This document shows positions 48,083 to 59,140 of a stretch of DNA of 64,000 nucleotides, one piece after another. The notes beneath the pieces are model-generated. The model saw only the letters and a list, made by a program, of their open reading frames with translations, was not told the DNA's origin and made no database searches. The first letter of the stretch is position 1. Every line of letters starts with the position of its first letter. This DNA comes from Petrosia ficiformis (Eukaryota > Porifera > Demospongiae > Haplosclerida > Petrosiidae): positions 9,113,076 through 9,177,075 of the forward strand of contig OX345637.1 in NCBI GenBank assembly GCA_947044365.1, in the 5' to 3' direction. The position numbers and the translations under genes are program-made.

Positions 48083-48240
48083 TCATGGCTTTTCTGAATA
48101 CGTTTCATTCTTCATCTTGATATAGGTAATATGTTTTGTTCAAATCATTTAAAATAATTATTGTCTAGTTTGTTCCCAGATAGTACGGAGTTTTTCTTAT
48201 ACAAGTTCAAATACATTTTGTTCTATTGTGTTCATCTTTG
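48083..48240 (+). pseudogene. Decayed 5' receptor fragment, third copy
   Basis: More diverged relative of 34285-34440 (TTTGTTCCCAGATAGTACGG...ACATTTTGTTCTATTG). It marks the third, most worn copy of the tandem block. Confidence 0.55.
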
Positions 48241-48532
48241 ATTGCTCTTAAAATGTAGAAATATATTATTTTCATGTACAAGTTTCTGAGGTCAACAATT
48301 TTACAGTTTTGCCACTCAAAAAATGTTTCTCTGCTTTAAGACAATATCTAGTCATCTAGAAGGAATTGTTTGTGATAAAAACACTTGGTATCAAATATTA
48401 TGTGTGCACATGTATCAAAACATTGATGGCAGCCATTTTTTTTTATCCAGACCATCCCTATATACTGAGTACTACCATACTCTCTGATACAATGGAAATT
48501 ATCATATTTTGTGATTAGAGATTTTGGAATAA

Positions 48533-49111
48533 CCCTTAGAGGACTGATGTCACATAATTGTGAAATTTGACCCCTACACAGTTTGGAGTGTGTTCCTAGC
48601 ATTATGAAGAACTCCAAATGTTTGTAATTGGTGTCAGACCATGAAAATGGCTAAAAAAAAGTTGATGGTTTTTCGGCAACCCTTTGCCCTAAATATGAGG
48701 TCTGGGGGAATTTTAAAGGGGTGTCACCCCGTTAATGGGGTTTGAAGGGGGCCATGCAATTTGGGGATTCAGTGACCCCACCAACACAATCTGGTGAGTA
48801 GCCGAGACATTCCCTTGCTGTAAAACCTGATGTTGTGGGTGTAGCTGGTGCCAACATGCAGTGAGGTCATTTTGTTTGTCCCAGTTGCAGTCAAAAGAGG
48901 GAGAACACTGCATTTGAATTAGTCATACAAAGTACTTGGGAAACTTTGAGTCCTGGTAAGTAAGTTGGTAGAAGTAGTACTCCATGTCGGAAAAGGAACC
49001 AAGTTTGGGGTAGAGAAAGTGAATGGTGGCCAAAATATATGCAGTAGAGACACCAGTGTTGGAAATTAGAAGGATTTTGAAAAACAAGCTCAGTCCTCTA
49101 AGTCTAAGGGG
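48533..49111. mobile_element. piggyBac-like non-autonomous element with TIRs
   Basis: The left end CCCTTAGAGGACTGA matches the inverted right end, where CAGTCCTCTAAG is followed by TCTAAGGGG and then TTAA (49112-49115). The right part matches, inverted, the repeats at 31-130 and 675-770. The left flank ATAA may be a mutated TTAA. The interior is relatively GC-rich and has short open frames without recognisable domains. Confidence 0.6.
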
Positions 49112-49119
49112 TTAAACAT

Positions 49120-50500
49120 TCTGGGGAGCATAATATTAGTGTGACTAGGAAAAACATTTCATGACAACAGGATGTGATGAGTTTACCTGTAATATAGTTT
49201 AAAATTTAATGTCATACCCAGATCTATTAAGTGCTCTATTAATTAATGTAATGAACATGTACATGTATATTATACATATATATGTATTAATTACAGTATA
49301 CATGTACTTGGTACTTACATCGATATCACAGGTTATTGAACAGGTCATTGATGATGAGTACCATAATTAGAATCCAGTGATAAGAAATAATTGTCCATTT
49401 GTCCAAATTCTGAATTGAAATCTGATAAACACAAAAAAGAACAGGAAAGATACTAAAGTTAAGATTATTTTCCTGAGTTCAAACAAACGATTACAGTATA
49501 CTTATCATAAGAAATAGCTATATAAATCACTAGCATATACTGGTATACATGTATTATATGTGACATATTGTATCAATGTTGATGTATATTTTGGCATAAA
49601 TAATCTTTTGATAAATGATTAAAAAGGCAGAAAAGAAAGCAAGTCTCATTAACCTGCAATATACCCATTTATGGCTTATGAGATATAAAAGTAACCCACT
49701 AGGCCATGACTGCTGTTGACTAAACCTCGCTGTGAAGTTAGTGTTCTTTATTCTTATAACTAATCAGATAATTTGTCAAGTCAAATGCAATTTAATGTGG
49801 ATAAAGAGGTGAAATGTCTAATTTAAAGGCATTTCATAAAAAGATTGGAAATTAATTTGAAAATTCAAGATCAAAATTCAAAAGCATATAAAAAGGTCAA
49901 GCAAAGGGAAAGTACAATCAAAAATATATTTTATATTTTATATAAAAAAGGCAATAAGTGACGAATAATTATATATAAAAGATTACAGTAATAATTATAG
50001 ATATTATATTATATCAAACATAAGTAATTAAAAGATAAACACCAGATAGACTGATTAAAGGGTCCTTTAATGGCTAACCAACTCAACCAGACAATATACA
50101 TATACATTATTATACATCTTTACACATACATTGTTATACAATCTACATACATAGTACATATAAAATACTGAAATGATTGTGTCAACAGTGAAGCCACCAA
50201 ACTTTTTATAAGCCGGTACTATTTATCTACATGTATAATAATGTATAGTAGAAGTAATGTAATTGTATGTATTCTGAATGTGTAGAACTATAGCACTACG
50301 GCAATTAGTAACATAAGCACTTATACTAAGAATGTATAATATTTATAATCTATATAATGTAAGATGTTGAAAGTATTCAACTTCACATAACATACTATAC
50401 ACAAAATACATTCTTGATGTAAGTGCTTACATTGCCCTAGTGTGAATCAGCCTTAATAAATATGCATAAATATGTCAACAGGTAACATGTACGGTAAGTA
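49120..50500. other. AT-rich intergenic stretch
   Basis: No exon recognised. From about 50190 it is a diverged copy of the sequence flanking the tail exon of the inverted copies (compare 34790-35100). Confidence 0.5.
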
Positions 50501-50508
50501 ATATTCAG

Positions 50509-50880
50509 TCAAATACTCCTAGCATAGAAGACTACGTGCCTAATTATAGGTTTTACCCCTCCACTGTAAAAACAAAAATACAAAATATTATAGTGTATGT
50601 TAAACCTTAATTTGAACTCAATAATAATCATTTCTAACTCACTTGTTTTCTGTGAGAAAAGATAAATTGAAAGTAATAACAATATACAAACATAATTCAT
50701 TGCTTACCTTTAACAACAAAGAAGTTAATTATCCTCACCACTATAATGATCACTATGACAACAGCAATACCGCAATAGCACCACCAGGAGTTTGGTTGCT
50801 AATTCTGGTAATGTAAAATTAGAAGGAGAAATCCAATATCTGGGAATAAACTGAAAATATCATTACCATAATCACAGTTA
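50509..50880 (-). pseudogene. Worn third copy of the TM and tail exons of the inverted receptors
   Basis: Minus-strand GGTGGTGCTATTGC then GTTGTCATAGTGATCATTAT and TTCTTTGTTGTTAAAG-GTAAG corresponds to the TM exon at 35336-35433 with a deletion that changes frame. The tail exon near 50545-50565 has lost most of its length and gains a stop. No Ig or FN3 exons accompany it. Confidence 0.6.
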
Positions 50881-50975
50881 AAATGTGTAAAGCAAGAGAG
50901 ACTGTGAAAAAAAAATGATGTTGTAGGTGTGGTTCAGAAATAAATAAAGTCATTAAAGTGGGAGTTAGTATAGTC

Positions 50976-53354
50976 ATGACTTCTGCATGGATTATCTTCT
51001 AGACATAGGTAAGAACTACAATTCATAAAAATTATTATTTTAATTTGTGACAATTTTCCAGTTCATTCCCAGATATTGGATTTCTCCTGTACTAGTTCCA
51101 CTAGATTTTGTCCTAATGTTCCTTCTGTAATACCACTAGTTCAATTATAAGATGGGGTTTATCTGGTGATATTAATGATGATATTACTTTTGGTGCAGTA
51201 GATCCTGTTGATACTAATAGAACCAGTGATCTAAATGATGACTTCACAGCTATTAAAACTGGTAGTATATCATTCATTCTCAAATTCACTAGTCTGATTG
51301 AGTTTGATAATAGTATAACTGTGAAGTGTACTGACCTGAATGATGGAAATTCAAACACAAATGATGATTCTTGTACTATAATGATCTATGGTATGAAATA
51401 TATATAACAAATCATCCAAATTATTTAATATCAGATACTCCATCAACCAGTCCTACAATACCTGTACCAGGTTACACTGATATCAGTTTTAATTCAGTCA
51501 CACTGTCTTGGAATCCATCAACTGAACAGTGTATAGATCATTATAATATCACTGTTACCAGAAATAACATGAATCCAGTAGATATGATCAGTGATACTAC
51601 ATCATATGTGTATCCTATAGACAGAGGAGTTGAGTATTGTTTCACTGTGTCTGTAGTGGATGGAGCTAACATGAGAGGACCAGACAGTATGAGTCAATGT
51701 CTAACTGCAGAAGGTAATTTTTCTTTGTTCTTATATTTTCATTATATAATTCTAATTATACAGTACCAGAAGTACCTGATATAACACCTCAACCTACCAG
51801 ATAATCCTGATGATCCTGTAGAAGTGTTTATTGATATAGAGGTATATAAAGATGATATTGTTTACATTATAATTATGAATCATATCTAAATCATTAGCAA
51901 CCAGACTCCTCTTGTCCTGAAGCTCTTGAATACATAGTAATTCATGATGTAAATATTAACATCACTCCAAACACCATTACACTTCCCTCACCTACTACAA
52001 CTACTACACTCACTGGAGCTATAAGGGGATCTGTTTATACTATACAAGTTCAACCTAGTAATACACTGGGGACTGGGAGTATAACTAGTACCACAGTAGG
52101 TATGTATGTGTACATGACTACAGTGAGAAATGTTATTTGATAATACAGAAGGGTCGGTTATTAGGCAGAATAATAATTCCCAGGGGGCTCGGTCAATTAA
52201 TGAGCGTGGCGCATAATAGAATGCGCGCTCAGCAGAAAGAAAGATGAAACTGCTAACTATTCTACCTGAAATATATTCCTAAAGTTCCACAAGATCCTTT
52301 AAAAGGTAAAGAGAGTATATAATCAAAATAATAACTATAATAGGCTGTTGTGTTTCAGGCATGATAAAGTCAGCCATGATTACTGAATGGTGGACACCAT
52401 AAAGCAATCATAGGGATACTTTTTTCTCTATATACACTTGTTTTTAAAATAAATGACCTTCTTGGACTGACCACTGAATTCTTAAACTATCATTGTATAA
52501 CATCATAATACTATGCTTAAATTTTGTTCACTACATACCAAAATTTTCACAGGCTATAAATTTCACTTTTTTCATAAAAACTGATGGACTGCAAAATAAT
52601 GGTCATGCCCGCCACATGTAAGCATTTTTGCTGAACATGAAAATTTTACTGCAAAATAGTTCAATATTGTCAAAACACAAAAATGTTACCCATGAAAATT
52701 TATGGCTGTATGGTAACTACCTTTTTAATAAGCATAAGTGGTTGATTATGGGGAGCCCAAGCAGACTAGTGTCATAGGGTATATGGGTGGTATCTTGAAG
52801 AATAATAATAATACAATGCTTACTACATGCCAGAATATTACACTGCATGTACATAACAGATTCTTTAACCTTTTACTTGAATACATAATTATGGGTTGCA
52901 TGTTATATACCATATCTCATTAGTAGCTGATGTGATGTACTGCAGGCACTTTGTGCATGTTCTGTTATCAGTTACTACATGCATAAACATTTATAGTGGG
53001 AGAAGTACTGACATATAAACTGTGATAACTTTGGAATCCTACTTGATTTACTTAGTCATTGTGAACAACAACCATCATGTTAAGCTTACTCTTCAATATC
53101 TCAGAGGTGTGAAATAGTATACTGTGTATAATTATTATTATATTAAAATACAATTAAGGTAACTGGTTGAAATAACCAAATGATTTTTCCAGTATAGCAT
53201 TTATACATGTAATATTTTTTTCAAATTACAGCTGTTCATCTGGTAATCCCATCAACTTCATCAAATGTTATATCACCTACTTCTACTACCAGTTCTACTT
53301 TCAGTTCTACTACCAGTTCTACATCTACAATTTCTTCAACAGATGTACCAATGG
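50976..53354 (+). pseudogene. Diverged Ig/FN3 receptor with several frame lesions
   Basis: Exon-like segments: signal 50976-51008, Ig 51062-51390, FN3 51435-51713, linker 51764-51841, FN3-like 51898-52099 and stalk 53232-53354. The signal exon is 19 nt shorter than its intact relative at 35713 and hits a stop. The Ig exon is 329 nt with a frame change between FCPN and FCNTTSSIIRWG. The linker exon has another shift (…PQPT, then DNPDDPVEVFIDIE). FN3, FN3-like and stalk exons are open, and splice sites are preserved. No TM exon was found downstream. It is either a pseudogene or a gene with sequence errors; the three independent lesions favour the former. Confidence 0.7.
52145..52250. repeat. 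GC-richer dispersed repeat
   Basis: The block GGCTCGGTCAATTAATG followed by GCGTGGCGC recurs at 62282-62310, and a worn copy is at 57029-57062 (GGCTCAGTCAATTAAT). Lies in the intron between the FN3-like and stalk exons of the broken receptor. Confidence 0.6.
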
Positions 53355-53861
53355 GTAAGCTTTCAATATGATTATACTCTGCTACCATGGCAACCATTTG
53401 ATGTGGTTAGGTGTTTATTTTGCATATACACCTCATCAAAACTTCAATTGTTTAATCATTGTATAATTATATTTCATAAACCATGGCTAGTTGTTGTACA
53501 TTGTATATGCCAGATATACCACCTGCTGGTATTTAGAGGTTTACGTGGATATAACCCTCGGCCCCATAGGCCTCAGATTATATCCACTCCTCCACAGCTT
53601 GTAGTATATCTGGTATATACATTTACATCTCCTAACCATCGTTTACACATAATTATAATAGTGGATATTTCATTCACTGCTAATGTTTGTAACATTATAA
53701 AAAGGAATAGGTTATTTTAACAATTTTATTATCCTCAATGCTCACCAGTTTTTCCTGCTAGGTAATGCTTACAAATACTCATTTTTATCTTGGTCTATAT
53801 TGACTAGTACATGTCATAGTGTAGTAACAAAAACAATAATACAATGTATATAGCATAGTAT

Positions 53862-54237
53862 TAGGCCTGTGTAATAGTCTTGATATGGCGATTATTGATT
53901 GCTGTTTTTACTATTGTGATAATGATAATACATTTTGTTTATCACGATAACACTGCACATGTGCAAATCCTGTTCACATAATAAAATTCTATGTTATCTC
54001 ATGTTTACAATCTGATAGTGATTGATTTATATTATAGCTAGTAGTAATTCTGTGACTGAGTTCCTGCCACTAGAGGTCTATTTTAATCATTTATTGTGTA
54101 CTTCATCTGTCTACTGAATTCAATATATACTGTAATAGTGTAATAGTCATTCATTATTTAATGGAAATTGAAAGGCATTAATTATCGGTGTTGTTATCAT
54201 GATAATCGTGATAATAATGCTCATTATCACAGGCCTA
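53862..54237. mobile_element. hAT-like element with near-perfect 8-bp TSD
   Basis: Ends TAGGCCTGTGTAAT and, inverted, ATTATCACAGGCCTA. Flanks are CATAGTAT (53854-53861) and TATAGTAT (54238-54245), one mismatch. No coding sequence. Confidence 0.75.
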
Positions 54238-54397
54238 TATAGTATTATAAGCAATATATTATTATCTTTCCAATTCTAACATCTGTGAAAACAACAGATG
54301 TTACCTGTTAGCATACTATATATATTACATGTATATATAATTATATATATATATATAAATAATTATATATTAGCTCGAGAATGATGTATTATTCATC

Positions 54398-54855
54398 CAA
54401 ATCATGTAAAAACAAAGCAATTAAACTGTTGTAGTCACTGCAAGTAAGTATTATGGTAACTTCACATATAAAGCTTTTTTATGGACTCTGACATAATCAA
54501 AAGTACTTCATTATTGCTCATACTTCAACAGACTTTCTCACTTCAAGTTCTGCAATAAAACTTTTTGGCTCAAATGTTTCATTATGTTCTGATAAATAAT
54601 AAATGATGTTTAGCGAAAAACTTGTAAATTCTTTCATCGGCTTCCATACTTAAGGATAGATCACCTTTTTATTACATAAAAAGCATCACAAATGTCTTAC
54701 CTGTGTTCTGATACCTTTAGCAAGTCTTAGAGACCTTTCTGTGCTTCGCTAGACCACTGCTAGATAAACTGTTAATCATTACTTTTAGTGATTTAATTGC
54801 AAACTGAAGTACTTGTGACTACAACAGTTTAATTGCTTTGTTTTTACATGATTTG
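54398..54855. mobile_element. Foldback element with perfect 41-bp inverted repeats
   Basis: Arms 54398-54438 and 54815-54855 are perfect reverse complements over 41 bp (starting CAAATCATGTAAAAACAAAG). The interior is about 376 bp with no recognised coding region. It directly abuts the next foldback. Confidence 0.88.
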
Positions 54856-54856
54856 A

Positions 54857-55336
54857 ATCTGGATATAGGCAATGTGGATTACCCTCCCCCTCTACATTTT
54901 CGACCAACCTTATTTCATCATTTAACTAAGTCAGTCCTCGGTGTTATTTAAAGCTTGTACTGAAGTAATTGGTTCTTTGTCATGGTATAAATGTTTCTTG
55001 TAGCTGAAAGAAAGCACCAACAGACTCTCATCAATCCAAATGCATCGATCTATATTTATCTTCTACTATAGGATTACTTGAAAATCAACGAAGGGACCTT
55101 ATCCAAGTATTATCAAACAACAGATTTTTTCACTTCAAGTACTGCAATGTTCTACTGATAAACAGCAGGGTTTCATACAGGATTTTTTGTTGGGAAGGGA
55201 TAAGGGATATGGTCCCTGAGGAAATTTTTGGCTTCTGTTGGCTTCTGGGGCCCCAGAAGGCCTGTAGTTAAATGATGAAATAAGGTTGGTCAAAAATGTA
55301 GAGGGGGAGGGTAATCCACATTGCCTATATCCAGAT
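54857..55336. mobile_element. Foldback element with 72-bp inverted repeats
   Basis: Arms 54857-54928 and 55265-55336 are reverse complements over 72 bp with one mismatch. Each holds a TACCCTCCCCCTCTACATTT block. The interior includes a CTTCTGGGGCCCCAGAAG palindrome at about 55242-55259. Confidence 0.88.
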
Positions 55337-56169
55337 CCAATCTGATAACATCATCTGTGAAATAACAGAAACAATGAATCCGAAACCTTTAAAATACTGC
55401 AAAATACTTTAAATGTGTGGGATTCATTGTTTCAATAGTATTTTACAGTATTCCACCAGAAGACACATGACCAACATTGCATGTTACTGCACCAGAAGTA
55501 ACATGACTCAAAGTTCTATTGCACTAAAAGTCACATGTTACTAATTATGTTTTGCTAGAAAGAGATTTTCTTGATGGTACAAATAAATCCTGAAGGTAAC
55601 AAGAGAAACCACAGAGCATTTTCTATGACCAGTACTAAAGTTTCTCACTCCTGATGTGACGGTAGTTAAAGATAGCCACTGGTCTAGGCTTTAGCAATAT
55701 AACACTGTGTTGCTAACAGTTTGTTTAAAAAACAAAAAAAAACAACAGACTAAATTATTATACATGCAGATATCCAGGAAATATCACTCATTAGAAACAC
55801 ATATTGTCACTCGTCTTTGGCTGATATTTCCTGGTATTTGTATGATGATATAATTTTATCTAGTTCATACTTCATACACATAAATACAGTGTTAATTATT
55901 CTGTTGTTTGGGTGCCATTTCTATTTTCAATGAGATATATACATATACATGTACATGTAGCTTTTCCATCATCAGTTGCAGATATCTTAGAGTATATCCA
56001 GAACATACATTTGCAATTAGACAATAGTGTAATCTACAAAGCCTGACAAATATCATACAGGTAATGCACATGTATAGGCAATTATAATCATTCGGGCTGC
56101 TGCACAGTTTTGTTTGTACCATGATTGACTTACTCCCACGAAAAAGAATTTTACTATAAGGTAGATATT

Positions 56170-56296
56170 AGGCAAGCACCAGTGATATGCTTAAAAGTGC
56201 ATTAAGCTTAATAGTGCTTTTAAAGGTGCTTTGAAGTCTTATCATGAATTTAAAAACATTTGCTTACACTTTAAGTACTTAAGTCAGTGCTTGCCT
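56170..56296. mobile_element. Short inverted-repeat element
   Basis: Starts AGGCAAGCACCAGTG and ends CAGTGCTTGCCT, with internal GCTTAAA and TTTAAG elements. About 127 bp, with no clear target duplication. Confidence 0.5.
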
Positions 56297-56600
56297 CTTT
56301 TCTGGTACATGATGACTTGAGATGAAAAGAAAGAAAGAAATAAAGAAAGACAGCATGTACAACTAATAGTTAACACTTTCATGATTAGAGTGACACCGAC
56401 ATGTATATATTCACTTCCCACATGAGAAAATTATAATAGTTATATATTGTATAGCTTCCCTTTGGAAATGACAAATTCAACATTGAACCTGATTATATTC
56501 ACAGCACCGACATTTTAGCACTGGTTGTTTCACTGATGAAGTTCTAACTTCTGCAATTTTTTTTGTTGTTGAAATTAATAATTTTGTTCTCTCTCTTCAG

Positions 56601-56958
56601 TTTATTCAACTGGTGATATAACTGGTAGTTGTAATGAAACAAGTCCGGGAGTGTATTTGAATCCTGGTGATACTGTGATACTGAATTGTGATGTGACTAA
56701 TCCTCCAGCTGGTTTTAACTTGCTAGCATGGAATGTTCCTATTGGTGATCCAACTCAACTTGTTCTCATTAGTTTCGTTACCAGTGCTAGTAATTCATTA
56801 TTTAGTGCAACACTTACATCAGCCAATGATGATGCTAGAACAGTTAGTAGTCAGTTAACATTTACAGCTAGTGAGACATTGGATGAGATGAAAGTGACAT
56901 GTTCAAATAATGACATACCAACATAATTATGAAGAAACTTGTACTCTACTAGTTTTGA
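56601..56958 (+). pseudogene. Orphan Ig-domain exon with a late frameshift
   Basis: Acceptor CTCTCTTCAG, then an open Ig-like segment: signature ILNCDV, LLAWNV, LTFTAS and MKVTCS, close in style to the first exon of the 11571 gene. The frame hits a stop after NDIPT. One shift later EETCTLLVL runs into a good GTAAG donor at 56959, so the original exon end is visible. No signal exon upstream and no FN3 exon downstream were found. Confidence 0.68.
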
Positions 56959-57742
56959 GTAAGTCAATATGATCAAATGTTCTGTGAATTATAGACTGTT
57001 TTCTTTATAGTATTCGGCTCAACAAACTGAGTTGTGTCATTCCAGGAGGCTCAGTCAATTAATATACATGTAAATGGAAGAAGTGAAGGTAGTAGCTTTG
57101 GTTGCTTTTTACCTTCTGCTTGTCATTACAGTAGTTTGTGCATGCATTTTTTGCACAACATTATTTAGCCAAGCTACTATAACTTCATTAACACAAAGTG
57201 AATGTTACATTATTAGCCTCCATATAAAGTAATCGTAAGAATGGCCCCATATACATAGTCTACTCACAATTCTAACTAATATGAAAAATGTGTTACATCA
57301 TGATTTTTGTAACACATTTTTCATTCTATTGATATTCTTCAATTTTTGGATGCACTTTGTGTTCTTTGTTCTTCTATTAGAATCTTATTCTGCCCTGTTT
57401 TTGTGGGTTATTCATGAATAGCTATTATCATAATTATTATTCAAAATTTATGAATACTGGAATTAAAAAAAAGGTAAGCTGATGTAGGGAAGCCAAATTA
57501 TCATCACCCCTATCTTGTTTGTTTACTTTTTATACATTTTTCATCCCTACATCATCTTGATTTAAGAAGAAACTATCTTGTATTTATATAGTACATGTAT
57601 CTGTTAGTATGACAAAAATGGCCACTTTTGTTATGGGTATAATGATTTTGTTATAGTTAATTAACTAAAATAAAATTAGGCTTACTAAATGGGTTTTCCA
57701 CTAACTAACAGTGCAAAAACGCTAAATTCTATGAATAAGACT

Positions 57743-57816
57743 GGCAGTCACTGGGATTCGAACCCAAGGCCACTGACTTCAGCCACCAGGGTGCTTACCA
57801 CTGAGCTTTGACAACC
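57743..57816 (-). ncRNA. tRNA-like sequence (tRNA pseudogene or SINE head)
   Basis: Read on the minus strand it has an A-box-like GCTCAGTGGTAAGC and a perfect B box GGTTCGAATCC. The ends GGTTGTC and GACTGCC can pair with one mismatch and one wobble over seven positions. The anticodon arm is poor and the D stem short, so an active tRNA is unlikely. It matches the head of a tRNA-derived SINE or a decayed tRNA. Confidence 0.5.
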
Positions 57817-57964
57817 ACACAATCATTAGCACTTCACAATCCTCTATATACTGCACAAATGGTACTGAATGCTTCAGTCACACACTGGGCAGCCACTATG
57901 TACGTGTCATGATAACAATCCTAATGCTTTGCTGTTTATGTATGTGTGTGTGTGTAAGTATGTA

Positions 57965-58335
57965 GTGCTGGGTATTAATCGATTATTGTGATAAGAATTG
58001 ACTATTGTGTCTTCAAGACCTAGATTAGCCATTAGCTGGAGAAAGTTATATTTTTTAATGTGTACTAATTTTAGCAACTATAATGTTAGTTGCTAAAATC
58101 ACTATAATTAGTAGCAATTAAAAGTAAACCTAAAGTAAATATTCACAAGTATCCAATTATCTCTCCTTTTGCCTGAAAATACCTAACAACCTTAGTTCCT
58201 TCTGAAAGAACCTTTAGTAATGTTGGACACAGTAAACAGAAAGAGATCATGTTTACTTCTAGACACTGTGCAGATACTTTTCGTTTAGCCAGAGAGCCTG
58301 GACTAGTGATATTCCTACTATCTCACAGCCCTATA
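57965..58335 (+). mobile_element. hAT remnant with transposase C-terminal fragment
   Basis: Near 58193-58255 the frame reads LVPSERTFSNVGHSKQKE, matching the PSER(V/T)FS core of the hAT C-terminal dimerisation domain. The left edge has TGCTGGGTATTAATCGATTA and the right edge CTCACAGCCCTA, plausible but worn hAT ends. Boundaries are approximate. Confidence 0.62.
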
Positions 58336-58461
58336 TACATGTATATATGTATTTACATATGTATTTATATATCTACAAAGTAAATACATATGTATGTACA
58401 TGTATAATATATATAATATTTTATATAGATTATATATGTATATATATATATATATATATAT

Positions 58462-58977
58462 CAAGGATGTTGTAATTACATTTGCAAATCTAATCATTAC
58501 AACTCAATTACTTAGTGAAATTTCTTGTAATGATTACAATTGCAATTAATAATTGATTTTAGTGGTAAAAATTGTCTTTTAAAATGTAATCAATTACTAA
58601 TTACAATTACTCAGTTAGAAAAAAAAGGTTTACAATGTAGAATTCTAGACCATGTGTTCATTAACTTTTAAAAATACAAGGTTCTCAAAGTTATCAGCAA
58701 GCGTGATCTATCTGCACGTAATATTTTCCCAGCCTGGCTAAACACCCTTTCCACAGGAGCATTGAGCATCACATGGTGATAAAATTAACATTTTCAGTGA
58801 GCACAACTGACTTGTATGCACATAACAAACAAATCAATTACAATTACAATATTTAAATTACAATTACCAATTACTTCACCTTAAACTATCTTAATTTCAA
58901 CTACCATTACAATTACTTAGGGAAAAGTAATTAATTGTAATTAATTACAATTACTAATTACAATTACAACATCCCTG
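58462..58977 (-). mobile_element. hAT element with transposase C-terminal fragment
   Basis: The ends CAAGGATGTTGTAATT and, inverted, AATTACAACATCCCTG are terminal repeats. Flanks ATATATAT and ATATATGT agree at 7 of 8, though in low-complexity sequence. On the minus strand, about 58650-58778 reads MLNAPVERVFSQAGKI then LRADRSRLLITL, ending NEHMV-stop: the hAT dimerisation core (PVERVFS). The rest is AT-rich repeats of AATTACAATTAC. Non-functional. Confidence 0.75.
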
Positions 58978-58991
58978 ATATATGTAATATA

Positions 58992-59125
58992 TATAGTATG
59001 GGTTCGAGGTCTATATGGCTAATATAAGACCTGAGCCCCGAGATATCAGCCCGAGGCTTGCCGAGGGCTGATATCGAGGGGCGAGGGTCTTATATTAGCC
59101 ATATAGACCTCGAACCCATACTATA
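58992..59125. repeat. 134-bp near-perfect hairpin
   Basis: Arms 58992-59031 and 59086-59125 are perfect inverted repeats of 40 bp, starting TATAGTATGGGTTCGAGGTC. Inside is a second pair CGAGATATCAGCCC / GGGCTGATATCGA around a GAGGCTTGCCGA loop. It is unusually GC-rich for the window. Confidence 0.9.
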
Positions 59126-59140
59126 TATAATATATTGGTT

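Noticed and set aside
48348..48913. Short minus-strand frames within the piggyBac-like element
   Set aside because: No similarity to a transposase could be recognised and the frames are broken.
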